64,000 nt of DNA from Trichobilharzia regenti. Taxonomy: Eukaryota; Platyhelminthes; Trematoda; Strigeidida; Schistosomatidae. Positions 43,440 to 54,119 of this stretch are shown here, piece after piece. The position numbers and the translations under genes are program-made. The notes below the pieces were generated by a model. The model saw only the letters and a program-made list of their open reading frames with translations, searched no databases and was not told where the DNA came from. Numbering within the stretch: the stretch's first letter is position 1; each line of letters begins with the position of its first letter. The stretch lies in the NCBI GenBank assembly GCA_944472135.2, contig OX235263.1, forward strand, positions 24,419,379 through 24,483,378, read 5' to 3'.

Positions 43440-44456
43440 TTCAGTGGTAAAATGCTCGCCTACCACACTCTGTCTGTCTGTCTGGATTCAACATAGAACT
43501 TGGCACCGAAGTGCACCAGTTCGAGTTGCCACGTTCCAAATAGCACACAGAGGTAGGCAAGAAGATGAGTGTAGAGAATCAATAGAGTTTGACAAGTATA
43601 AGAGTGAAACAGAATGGGTAATGGTAGAAAGGAATATGAAAGATTACAGAGACTGAATACATCTGCGCTGGCCATTGACAACGATTTTGAGCCATGTCAC
43701 CTATTGTCTCCAGCCATTGATTCCTAGAGTCCCGAGGGCCCCAACCCGGAAGTCTGCATCTCCCTCCCAACCTGACTCAGTTTAACTGTCAAGGATTTCA
43801 TGGATTGATGAGGCCATGTTTTTGTTTGGCCACCAATTACTCTTTTACAACCTGCACCTATATCAGCTAGTAATGCCCGTCGAGGGAGGCGATGTTTAGG
43901 CATGCGCAGCACGTGACCTAGCCATCTCAATCTGTGTAACTTTATAGCCTCGTCGATTGGTTTTCCCTGTTTGCCCAACACTCTACGCCTAACGTCAACA
44001 TTACTTACCTTATTAAACCACCTAACGTGAGAAAGAGATCGCAGACATCTATGATCAAAAACAGTCAACCTTTTCATGTCTTCAACTCGTATTGGCCATG
44101 TTTCAGAGCCATAGAGAAGGATGGAGCGAACTGCTGAGCAGTACACACATTCCTTGATTGATAGCCGAATGTCACACCTACGCCAGAGATGGTGTAAGTC
44201 AGCGAAATCAGCTCGAGGTTTTTGGATCCGTGCTGAGATTTCGTCGCCTACCACACATATGGCTATAGTTCGTTTCCAAGACGGATACACTCTTACTAAC
44301 CAAAAGTGAGTCTGGAAAATAGAGGAAAGGCTTGAGTATACGGTGGCTAACAACCTCACCTCTTAAAATACAACACAACACACCAGTGTTACTGGAACTT
44401 CAAAGTTCAAGCTTGTAGTTCTATGTGTTCCACTCGGAAAGCAAAGGCATGAAAAA
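43440..44456 (+). mobile_element. tRNA-derived SINE split by LINE-A
   Basis: The head TTTCAGTGGTAAAATGC (43439 on) continues after the LINE with GCCTACCACACATATGGC, a decayed B box GTTCGTTTCC, GTGGCTAACAACCTCACC and the tail TTCAAAGTTCAAGC...TATGTGTTCCACTCGGAAAGC. It belongs to the same SINE family as 49510-49760. Confidence 0.65.
43469..44243 (-). pseudogene. LINE-A 3' copy nested in SINE, 13 bp TSD
   Basis: A perfect target duplication TCGCCTACCACAC is at 43456-43468 and 44244-44256. The minus-strand open stretch reads DEISARIQKPRADF, DIRLSIKECVYCSAVRSILLYGSETWPI, FDHRCLRSLSHVRW, HRLRWLGHVLRMPKHRLPRRALL. A frameshift near 43770 precedes the last block (QWLETIGDMAQNRCQWPAQM). The tail is TCTGTCTGTCTG at 43469 (CAGA on the sense strand). 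Codons upstream of DEIS in the same frame come from the SINE. Confidence 0.9.
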
Positions 44457-44459
44457 GAC

Positions 44460-45245
44460 TTGGTAGTCAGTTAGTACTACAGGTTTCGACAGCTGTTTAC
44501 TTTGCCTCGATCTGGCTTGTTAGCGAGCACTGATAGTTGTTTATATGAGTGATATGGAACTACACATCCAAATCAATCCGTAGAACATAGCTTTAGCTTT
44601 AGACATTTGGGTATTCCTCATTGTTTTCAATTTATAATAGATTCCTTTTTTATTTTGCCGACAATCAGGAAAGACAATTTGAAAATTTGTGTCTTCACCG
44701 CCCCCATCTTCTCCCCGCCTGAAACTACTTCCTTAAAGATATACTCTACAGTTATCCTCTTAACCAGTGTATGAGTCATTTATAAATGGGATTTTTAAGT
44801 GGGAAAAAAAGCTCAGTTTTTTCTCCTCTGTGGTTACTATTCTTTTATTCCGTATGTCAGTCAAACAGTGTACTTAAGGCAAAAGAATGATAGCTCTAAG
44901 TGGCTGCTATCCACATAATAAATCCTACCTTCGCTATCTCCATCCTTTCAAAGACTCCCCATAGATATGTTATTCTGTATGGATTGCTATGCTATGCTAC
45001 AACACACTTAGGAAACTGTGAATATATATAAATATATATATATATATGGCCCTTTGCGTCTTACCACAAAAATAATGGATAAAGAAATATGCATTTAACT
45101 GGTGCACTGAAACTAAATATTTCATGATTTTTGGCCTCAGGTTTTAGATATGCTAATCATAGATGTTGCTATGCAGAATTATTATTATTATTATTTGAAC
45201 CAGTTAACACAAAGTGATGAATATTGTGATGTTAAGATATTTAAG
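44460..45245. other. Unassigned intronic DNA with (TA)n
   Basis: A (TA)-rich run is at 45021-45048. No supported gene was found. Confidence 0.35.
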
Positions 45246-46165
45246 ATAAAACTTTTCGTGAGGAAACAGGCATAAAATGGACTCACACAAAAAGAGACTT
45301 GAGGATCTGGATTTCGCCGATGATATATGTCTGATTTCCCACAAGCCGGAAGATGTGCAAGTGAAAAGCAACAAGCTGGCACAAGAAGCATCCAGAGTAG
45401 ATAGGACTTCAAGTGAACATAGAGAAAACAGAGGTGATGAAGATTCCTGGCCAACACCAACAGCAACAACAACAGACAACAATCAGCCAGCATAAATGGG
45501 AGGAATCTGAAAGAAACAACCTCCTTTACCTACCGACCTGGGAAGCATCGTTTCAACTACAGGCGGACGGAACTGATGAGGATATCAGAGCAAGGTTTGG
45601 GGAAGCAAGACAAGCTTTCATTGCTCTTAAGTCTGTGTGGAGGTCAACAGCACTCAGAATCAAAAATAAGATCCGGATTTTCAACTCCAATGTGAAATCA
45701 GTGCTACTTACTCCACGGATCAGAGACTTGGCCAGAGCGTCATAAAGAGCGTCTCAAACAAACTACTGACTTTCATCAACAGTTGTCTTCGCTCAATACT
45801 CAAGATCAGATGGCTGGCCAGGAAAGATCACCAAAAGGGATCTCTAGCAATGAGCGAACCAACCAGGAACCGATTGTGAAACAAATAGGCAGGAAGAAAT
45901 GGAGATGGATTGGCTGGCCATACACTCTGAGGAAACCATCAAGTGACATCACTAGACAAGCCATCGCTCGAGTGGAACCCGAATGGGAAGCAGCGAGGTG
46001 GTCGTCATTGTGAGGGTGACTTGGAAGAGATCATGTGAAGAGGAGATGGGAGCATGTGGGCAGATATGGAGCCAGATGAAAACTATAGCAGAGAACCGAA
46101 GGCAATGTAGACGTGCAGCTCTATGTTCCTCAAGGAATTAAAGGATGTAATAATAATAATTTCGT
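45246..46165 (+). pseudogene. RTE-type (SR2-like) LINE C-terminal copy
   Basis: It starts just before RT motif C: KRLEDLDFADDICLISHKPEDVQ. Frameshifts follow; VNIEKTEVMKIPGQH appears in the next frame (45413 on), then GTDEDIRARFGEARQAFIALKSVWRSTALRIKNKIRIFNSNVKSVLL. A break replaces the expected YGSETW. EPIVKQIGRKKWRWIG continues at 45870. The 3' end CAGCTCTATGTTCCTCAAGGAATTAAAGG is followed by ATGTAATAATAATAAT, a TAA-type tail. The stretch LPTWEASFQLQA stands where YLGS is expected, and the same error is in the 56745 copy. Confidence 0.8.
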
Positions 46166-46195
46166 GGTACATATTACTGATTTGTTCATATAAGT

Positions 46196-46480
46196 AGTAG
46201 TTGGATACCGTCCACGCCAACCAGTTGTGCTTATTGTCCATACTGGGAAGGCGTTTCACTCGTCTGCAATTAAGTTCATCAACTTAGCTCAGAGAAGCAA
46301 ATCCTTGTTAGCTTTCTTGATTCCCAGTATATATGGTATCAAGCATATCATATATGCATAGGGCTCTGGAGAATTTCAGTTTCCGAAATAAAATTGTGAT
46401 GAAATTTCAACTCCTCGAGTTATGCGCAGTCACAAAGTGCCCCCAACGACTGGGAAAATCCAGCACTATTTCAGATAAAG
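46196..46480 (-). mobile_element. Unidentified element with hammerhead-like motif
   Basis: The minus strand has TTGATGAACTTAATTGCAGACGAGTGAAACGCCTTCCCAGTATGG (46274-46231). It resembles 16660-16715 (TGATGAGCTTTA...GCGAAACGACTGCCC). Core C3 is T here. Confidence 0.35.
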
Positions 46481-46499
46481 CCTACACTACTATTTAAAA

Positions 46500-49350
46500 A
46501 TAATAACATGAAAAATCGAAATGAGTTGAACAATGCCGGCAGGCAGCTAGATAGATCACACGAATATCCAGTACAAAATGAGTACTGTAAATGTTTGCAA
46601 AGAAAAGCTATTTCCACTGGACAATATACTAACTTCCTCAGCTTCATACCTCTACAATAAAAATGTAGTCTGGTTATATGTCTGGTCCACCGGGTTGACT
46701 AGAGTTATCCGTTCACTGAGACACTGAACGAAAAACTCCGTAATATTCGTGATCTACTAACTGTCTGTCTGTCTGCTTTCGACATAGAACTTTGCACATA
46801 TGTGCGGAAGTTCAAGTCGCCACACTCCGTGTAGCACGCGAAGCAAGAGAAGAAAGTACAAGAAAAGCATAATAGAAACAGTGAGCAGAGGGGTGAGACA
46901 AAGAAGTAATAAAGAAAAACAAAACAGTTTCATTTGAGATCATAAGTCAGAGGGAGTGGATGCATCTGCGCCACTGAGAACGGTTTTGAGCCATGTCACC
47001 AATTGTTTCCAACCATTGATTTTTACCGTCTCGAGGACCCCAGCCTGGAAGTCTACACCTTCCTACGCGGCTTAGACCAACTGTTGTGGATTTCATTGAC
47101 TGGTGCCAAGTTTTTGTTTGACCGCCGCTAGCTTTTTTCCAGCCTGACCCTATATCCGCTAACATTACTCGTCGAGGGAGGCGATGACTTGGCATACGTA
47201 ACACATGTGCTAACCATCTCAGTCTTTGTAACTTCACGACTTCGTCGATTGATTTCCCCTGTTTACCTAGCACTCGACGTCTAACTTCAATGTTGCTCAC
47301 CTTATTATGCCACTTTACACGGGAAATAGAGCGCAGGCACCTATGATCAAAGACAGCTAGTCTTTTCATGTCTTCCACTCTCAGTGGCTAGGTCTCACAA
47401 CCATAAAGGAGGACAGAGCGGACTGATGAGCAGTACACCCGCCCTTTGGTCGATAGTCGAACATCTCGTCTACGCCAGAGTCGGCGTAAACTGGTAAATG
47501 CGAAACGAGCCCCCTGTATTCGTGCTGAGATTTCGTCAGAGATCAACCCGTTGGCGTTGGCTGATGGTACTTCCCAAATAAGTGAAGCGGTCAACGTGCT
47601 CTACCACTTCACTTCCTATTTTTAAACTAGGCGTCGATGTAGTCCAGTCCTGTAACATCATCTTGCATTTGGCGGGAGCGAATCGCATGCCAAACATTCG
47701 TAGATTACAGCTCAAGGTGTTTAGAAGACTCTGCATTTCGTCAGCGTTTTCGCCTAGAAGGACTATATCGTCTGCATATTCCAAGTCGACGAGATTATTC
47801 CCTGGTAACAAGTCAATCCCTGAGTCGCTGAAGTCACCTAGGGTTAAGTCCATTAACACATCTATGATGAAGTTGAATAGAAAAGGGGATAATGGGCATC
47901 CTTGACGGACACCACTAGTCGTCACCAGTTCAGACGATAGCTCGCCGTAAGCCCTCACCTGGCTGTATGAGTACGAGTAGAGTGCCTTAATCAGTGCAAT
48001 GTATTTTCTCGTCATTCCCTTTACAGCCAGGCATTTCCAGAGGACTTCTCGATCGACAGAGTGGAATGCTGCCTTTAGGTCAAGAAATACAATGACTGTT
48101 GGACGCCGGTAGGAATGCCTATGTTCTAGAGTCTGTCGGAGGGTGAAGATATGAACAATACACCCTCTTCCTGGTATAAAGCCTGCCTGGCTCTCTCGTG
48201 TTTGAGCCTCCCGAGCACCACTCAGTCTACGCATGATTATTGAGCCTAACACTTTAGATACTATATTAGTCAAGCTAATCCCTCTGTGATTAACACAGGA
48301 AGACTTGTCTCCCTTCTTGTATGTCGGGATAATCAGTGACTTACACCAACCCGATGGGACTTCTTCTGATTCCCAGACGCTGCCTAGTACCTCAGTTAAT
48401 GCAGACAGTAAGCTGTCTCCACCGTACTTAAATACCTCTGGAGTCATTCCATCAGGGATCTACTAACTAGAAACGTGAATCAGACTAAATTCCTTAACAA
48501 ACACATGAAGTCAGCAAGTGGAAAGTCGAAGTTGCCAAATGTCTCCAAAAAATCAATATTACCAAGGTTACAATTCACGGGTGATGTCAATAGTGAGATC
48601 TTATCACGACGTCTGAGAAGGACCTTCAAAAGGACTTTCAACTCAACTAATCTGCGTATATTCACTAGCTGACCATTACTTAGTTCAAGAAATAGAGACA
48701 GACTGTCCTGTTTCGCCTCTTCCACGTGTATTTACCAGTTTAACTGCCCTTGAGATGGAGCTAGTTACATAGGGCTTACGATCAGGCAGGTTTATCGTCG
48801 AATTTCTGAACACCTCCCATCTTCGCTTGGCAAAGGTCCAAATAAAGCCATACACAGTTCAATACTAGTTCATCTCATCAATACTAGCTGGACATCAGGT
48901 CGACTCTAACAAAGCTTTTAAATTTATTTATCGTATATCACCCAACCTCTCGTTGTATGGTCTACGAGTACGACTTTCACATACAGCAGAGGCAATCGGA
49001 ATCCATCTGAACAAGCCAAATCTGTGCGTCAGTTCAAAAGGAATTTGTACAGCGCCTTTCTCTAACACGACCACGCACTACATAATACGTATTAAGTTTT
49101 TAGAAACGATGTTTTCCCCTCCACGCTTGTAACTTTTGTATCTTTTGACTTAGTTAATTTTTACAATTTCTACATTTCTAGCTAATTCTACTAACTTGTT
49201 TGTATTTTACGTGATTCTTCTGAGTCATCCTATTCTTCTTAGTCATTATCCCTGTTTTACAGATTTCTTGATTATGTGATCACTTATTGCTAATGCCTAA
49301 GAATCAACTTATATCTTGAATTCCGTAATTAATCAATTTTCACTCATCCT
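46500..49350 (+). mobile_element. Penelope-like element split by LINE-A
   Basis: Same family as 28677-31310. The 5' part 46590-46762 includes remnants of the RT end. After the LINE, MNQTKFLNKHMKSASGKSKLPNVSKK (48475) is the RT-nuclease linker, followed by FTGDVNSEILSRRLRRTFKRTF. At 48700-49080 the nuclease is decayed (CEMELVT where Y-I-G is expected) and ends FNKAFKF...LNKPNLCVSSKGICTAPF. 3' noncoding to about 49350 matches 31110-31390. Confidence 0.75.
46763..48456 (-). pseudogene. LINE-A copy with RT motifs B and C, nested in PLE, 12 bp TSD
   Basis: A perfect target duplication GATCTACTAACT is at 46751-46762 and 48457-48468. The minus-strand open stretch 48447-47536 (303 codons) covers RT from SGWCKSLIIPTYKKGD, RGISLTN, RRLSGAREAQTRESQAGFIPGRG, FLDLKAAFHSVDR (motif A, Asp present), GVRQGCPLSPFLFNFIIDVL (motif B) to LEYADDIVLL (motif C, YADD intact). 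A frameshift near 47560 and TGG to TAG at 47392-47390 (YGCET-stop) break it. The rest (47378-46947) is open to the end. The 3' tail is GTCTGTCTGTCTG. The copy is 5'-truncated: endonuclease and RT fingers are missing. Confidence 0.92.
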
Positions 49351-49509
49351 TTAAAATTTGAAAATGTTTTGCTTGTCAGTAGTAGAATCTCATAGTTCAG
49401 CTTGTCAAGTGCATGACTATTTATAAAGATAGAAATCCTGTTAAATGCGTTTTTGAACTATGTTGCTGAAATTTTACTGATTATTCCATTCTTTATACGA
49501 AAATACTGT

Positions 49510-49765
49510 ATGTCGGTGGCTCAATCGTGTAATACTCGCCAACCTCCTACATGGACCTGGGCTCCATTACATTCCCAGCTGGTGACGCACCTCGCTTAAC
49601 CGATAGTAAGACTGGTGAAAAGGGAAGGGAAATTTGGCCATGAGGCTTGCAACCCCATTCAGTAAGTGTAAGGGAATAACTCCGTTACTACTAAAACTTC
49701 AAGGCTTAAGCTTGAATCCCCCCTCACCCCTCCTATGTTCCACGCAGAAAGCTAATGAATACAAA
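49510..49765 (+). mobile_element. tRNA-derived SINE with RTE-type tail
   Basis: Head TGTCGGTGGCTCAATCGTG, decayed B box, GGTGACGCACCTCGCTTAACC, GGCTTGCAACCCC, AAAACTTCAAGGCTTAAGCTTGAA, CTATGTTCCACGCAGAAAGC. Confidence 0.65.
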
Positions 49766-49893
49766 AATAAAATATACAAGAATATGAAAGAAGTGTAGGC
49801 TTAATCTCATATATCATTTAGTTTTATAATACCGCTTAAACCGCTGTTTCATTTATTTTTTATGTTTGTTTCAACACCTCAAACCCATAATAG

Positions 49894-50037
49894 ATCGTTT
49901 AAACCGCAGTAATTCGGGTAATTGGCGTCATCGGACTACGCATTTATTGCAAACTGCTGAAGCTCATATTAAACTTTTATCAAATTTACTCGATGACTTG
50001 AAACACTATTCACCGGATACATCTGAATTCTCAGAAG
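49894..50037 (+). CDS. Host gene exon 5
   Basis: The acceptor follows a T-rich tract and ends CCCATAATAG at 49893; the donor GAAG|GTAAGT starts at 50038. It is 144 bases, phase 1 at both ends, joining exon 4 as G plus AT (Asp). It reads DRLNRSNSGNWRHRTTHLLQ, then TAEAHIKLLSNLLDDLKHYSPD and SEFSEG. The heptad-like spacing of Leu/Ile suggests a helix. Alternative acceptors upstream in the same frame exist in principle, but this one restores the phase exactly. Confidence 0.65.
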
Positions 50038-50211
50038 GTAAGTTATTTTAAAAATCAATGTTCTCTAATATGTCATAAATTCTATTTAACTTGTTATCGG
50101 ATTATTATTAGTATAATTCGCATTTCTATTGGTTAGATGATACTTAGACTTTTGTTTTTATGTGTCATATACTACTTATTGAAGAGGCATGTTGACAATC
50201 ATTCTTTTAAA

Positions 50212-52500
50212 TGATAATAGCTTTATTCCAAAACAGTACTTGCGATACAGAATGGAATTCTCAGCATTTTACTACAGTGTTGCATCCAGTTAGTAAATTG
50301 ACAATAAAATAAAATTCCACATAGATTAAGGGTAATCTCAGTTCATTATGACAACAACATATTAGCATGTCGATAGCAAAGCCAAAATTAAACAGTGTCT
50401 GAAGGTGCTAGAAAAGTAGATGCTAGCATATTTACTGGTGTAAGCGGAAGGAGCGAACAAAGCTGCACATAACAGAAAAAGAGAGAGAGAGAAAAGGAAA
50501 AGAAAGGAAGAAAACGTTGTACCTATAAATGATATGAGTTGGAAAGACGACATCCAGTTGTTCTACTGACTATTTAATAAGTTATAGGTGGCACGCCTAA
50601 TGCTTTCTTTATCCCACAGAACACGAGCTAAGTAGGGTATGGATGAGTTTTTGTACTTTCTAGTGCGAGCATATAGTTTTCTATATAGGCTTCTGCTCCT
50701 GCCTGATGAGATACAAGGGGAGAGTTGTGAATGAAGAGGGTGTTGTGAGTTAGATAAAATGGATTTTGCCCATTTTTCACATGAATCCAAATGCCTGTCA
50801 ACCAGAATATTAACAAGCTGGTTAAGTGGCACCCTGTGGCTTACCCTGCTGACAACCTTCAACATCCTGCGTAATAAGGTATAGTCTTTCTTCAGTAGCC
50901 AGCCCAGGAAAAACTAAGGTTGAACAATAGAGAATAATAGACAGAATGCAAGAGTTAACGAATTGTAGGAGTAAGGGCTGGGCTGGGTTATACCAGAATA
51001 TCTTAACTTCTTGATATACAAGGTGAGACGAAATATTTTCTTAGAAATCGTCAAGATATGAGACGACCAGGAAAGATCAGCAGATAGAATGAGGCCTAGG
51101 TATTTAATTTCTGACTTGGTTCCTATTTCAGTGCCATCTATGTTGCACACCTCGTGAGTGTTAACCAGTTTGTTTAGGTCGGATTTATGCCTAAAGCTGA
51201 AATTAACTGTTTGGCATTTGGAGGGGTTTAAGATAAGACCGTTTTCCTTGGACCACTGGCTGATTTCTGATAAAAAGCCATTTAGTTTAGAGCAGTCACT
51301 TTGACATTTGACAGGTAAAGATACAGTCAGGTCGTCAGCATATCAGACAAAATTAATGTCATTTGAAGATTGTAAGTCATGTAGAAAGAAAGAAAAGAGA
51401 AGTGGGGAAAGTCCAGCACCTTGGAGGACACCAGCTTCAGTGAGCACAACAGAGAAGGATTTACCTTTGTATGCAGTGTACTGCATTCTGTTTGAGAAGT
51501 AGGAATGCAACCAGTTAATGACCCAGGACTCAGTTTTTGTCATAGAGAGCTTATTTAGCAAGAGACATCTAGGTACAGAGTCGAAAGCAGAAGTGAAGTT
51601 GAGAAACGTGCAACGGACGTATTTGGCACCTTTATCTAATGATGAGACGATACCGTTGTGTAAGACGACTGCAGCGTCTAAAATACTCCTACCCTGTCTA
51701 TAGGTTAATTGTTTGGGGTCTTCGAAGCTTTTAAGGGAGGGTTCGAGTTTAAGAAGTACTAGTTTTTCCATGAGCTTTAGAAACGGTGAAGTGATGGCAA
51801 TGGGTCTGAACTTTACGTTCTTGCTATTTCCAGGTTTTGGGACAGGGACTATTTTAATGTCTTTCCATGAAACAGGTACAACGTTTTTGGAGAAAGAAGC
51901 ATTGAGGATGTTAGTTAGTGGAGAACACAAAGCATCTGCACATTGTTTTAGAACATATGCAAGTATACCATCAGGGCCAAGGCTATATGAGGGCTTAACC
52001 GTTTTAAGACATTTTAAAACATCGAGAATGTTAAAGCCCTGGAAGTTATCAGCTACATGACTAGTAACGTTAGAAGTGGTTATAGTAGAAGGAGAGCGTA
52101 TAAAAGACAGATTAAGAGCATTAACAACATAAGTGGGAAAAACATTACATCGTTTACTATTGCCAGTAATTTCATTGAAAAGTTTCCACATGCTGATAGG
52201 AAATTTGCATGATAAAAGTGTTTGGTTATAGATAGCATTAAGGTTTTTGATTTTAGATTTGATTTGAGCATTAATCTTTTTAAGTCCTAACTTATCTTTG
52301 GATTTATATAAAGTTTCTTTTTGCCTGCGAAGTTGTTTGAGATGAGGAGACGAGAAGCGGTCGAGGCGTTTGAATAGTGTTTGTTTGGAACAGCATATGT
52401 CAAGGCAGAAGTTGAAATAATCCGTTATATTGGTGATTGAGTCATCTAATGTACTTTCATAGAATAAATCCCAGTTAGTATTTTTAACATGCATCTTAGA
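50212..52500 (-). pseudogene. SR1-like (CR1-type) LINE, RT half
   Basis: The minus-strand open stretch 52494-51343 (383 codons) starts in the region after the endonuclease and reaches RT: KFRPIAITSPFLKLMEK (motif 1), YRQGRSILDAAVVLHN, TFLNFTSAFDSV (motif A; the usual catalytic Asp of FLDF is Asn, about residue 299) and GVLQGAGLSPLLFSFF (motif B). A TGA at 51345-51343 stops it one codon before YADDLTVS (51342 on). The connector (SEIKYLGLILSADLSWSSHI, 51084 region) and the end (MLKVVSRVSHRVPLNQL...ARVLWDKESIRRATYNLL, 50865-50563) lie in other frames. The 3' end carries GGAATAAAGCTATTATC. It is 5'-truncated, lacking the endonuclease. Confidence 0.88.
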
Positions 52501-52599
52501 TTGAGTAGGTTGTCAGGTTGTTGTGTAGCATCTTTGTTGTGCTTTCATAGACATATTTAAATAAACATACCAATAGTTCATGTAGTATCTTGATGATTT

Positions 52600-52825
52600 T
52601 GTGGTCGACTATATGGTCTGAGGGTTCGAATCCTGACCGATGACTCACTCTTAAACCTTGTCTACCTAATAGTAAGCTCAGTAAAGAAGGGAATTTGAAC
52701 ATTAGGCTAACAATCCCACTGTAAAATAAAAAAATGAATCACACCACTGATACTGAAACTTCAATATTCCAAAAACGTGAAGTCCTATGTTGCACTTGGA
52801 ACCCAGAGGAATAGAATTTAAAATA
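52600..52825 (+). mobile_element. tRNA-derived SINE with RTE-type tail
   Basis: B-box-like GAGGGTTCGAATCCTG, GATGACTCACTC, GGCTAACAATCCCACTG, CTGATACTGAAACTTCA, GTGAAGTCCTATGTTGCACTTGGAAC. Confidence 0.6.
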
Positions 52826-52979
52826 GTTCATAATATGCTTTCCTGACATTACTCTAACGTCAATCACATTGCATACTGTGATCTAAATACTATCACTATG
52901 GAGAAGTAAACCATTGTAAAATGTCACTTTATGCTGTGTATTCTGTTAGTATTCATGACAACCGGTCTCTTCACATCTG

Positions 52980-53385
52980 TCCTCCGCTTTCAGCAACCAA
53001 ACCTAGCCTTCCTTTTTTTTCTACCGAACTCACCATTGGCTAAGCTAAACTTAGGAGTGCTTCAGCTGGAGATTTAATCCTGCCAGCCAGCGATCGTGGC
53101 TGGCCAGTATTATACAACTGAACCGGTGACGCATATGCACTACGTGCGTAAGCCACACTTTATGCGTATGACAGCCGACGATACTACCCAGCCGGCTGGG
53201 TGTGAACTAGGTACAGCAGGACTTAGTAGTTTCAGTGGCGGTAGTGTTTATGCTGAACCTTCCGTCTTCAGTGAGTTTGCTACTGGCTGAGAGAGATTTA
53301 GAAGTCAATTGGCCCGGATCACGCTCAGTGTGGTTGTCAAATATTCTACCAATGAATCACCGATCTATGGTGATACGATATAGTG
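52980..53385 (-). mobile_element. Two overlapping tRNA-derived SINE copies
   Basis: Minus-strand remnants of the same SINE: one at 52980-53150 (heads and TGGCTGGCAGGATTAAATC), a second at 53205-53385 (CACTGAAACTACTAAGTC body and GGTGATTCATTGG head). Confidence 0.5.
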
Positions 53386-53399
53386 GGTAGTTCATTACA

Positions 53400-54110
53400 A
53401 CCTTTGTTGGCGGATGTTTATACTGTCTTATACTGAAAACTTCTCGTTTGATTTAAATGCTAAAATCTCCTTCTATAGGAGGCATATAGATGATACTATG
53501 TTGATATGCGATGATCATGAAGATGTGAGTTGTCTACTGGATGGATAGATTTAACTCCGTACGAAATCAAATAAGTCGTGACCAGTTTTCATTTTTGATA
53601 TACTTCTGAGTCGGTGAGACGACGCTTCAATAAAGTGGTCAATTTACAGAAACCCTACTTAGGCGGGGCAATAATTAAATTTCCACAGCCTCTGTCCACT
53701 ATACATTATAAGAAAGGCTTGATGAAGCGTTTATTCAAGGCAATTCAGAGTATTTGCACAGTTGATGTGTACACAGGATGAAATTAAAATACTGATGGAT
53801 AACTCTTGTGCAAAATAAGCAAGTCCAGTCAGCCACTACTACTGTCCTGACCGACCTCCGGTGGAGACTGTCAACTTATAAATTTGTGTTATCATTTTCC
53901 CTAATTGTTTCGATATTCAGTGTATCGTTGTGATGGTGGTATCGAACTGTAATCCACTGATATTATTACTATTATTAGTGATTCGATGTTATGTAAACAA
54001 CATTAATGGTCTTGGTAATACGAATTCATTCACTACTATGGATGCATCCTGATGAAGGGGTTATCGAGAAGAATATTTTTTGTTCAGTAACCATTTTTTT
54101 GAAAAAAATT
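53400..54110 (+). pseudogene. Penelope-like element RT to 3' end, highly decayed
   Basis: FYRRHIDDTMLICDDHEDVS at 53480-53540 is RT motif C with I-DD. LRRRFNKVVNLQKPY follows at about 53610. The C-terminal ending NKQVQSATTTVLTDLRWRLST and the noncoding TATTACTATTATTAGTGATTCGATGTTAT match the element at 283-1274. CTGATGA at 54049-54055, followed 14 bases later by AAGAATATT, may be its old hammerhead. Confidence 0.55.
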
Positions 54111-54119
54111 ATAATGGGA

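Larger units (their letters stand above)
39882..49893 (+). other. Intron 4 of host gene (10 kb)
   Basis: GTGAGT donor to CCCATAATAG acceptor, phase 1. It holds the two LINE-A inverted copies, an LTR, a PLE and SINEs. Confidence 0.6.

Noticed and set aside
47582..47905. 107-codon plus-strand open frame
   Set aside because: Antisense to the LINE-A RT motif C region.
51713..52060. 115-codon plus-strand open frame
   Set aside because: Antisense to the SR1 RT domain, which shows clear RT motifs on the minus strand.
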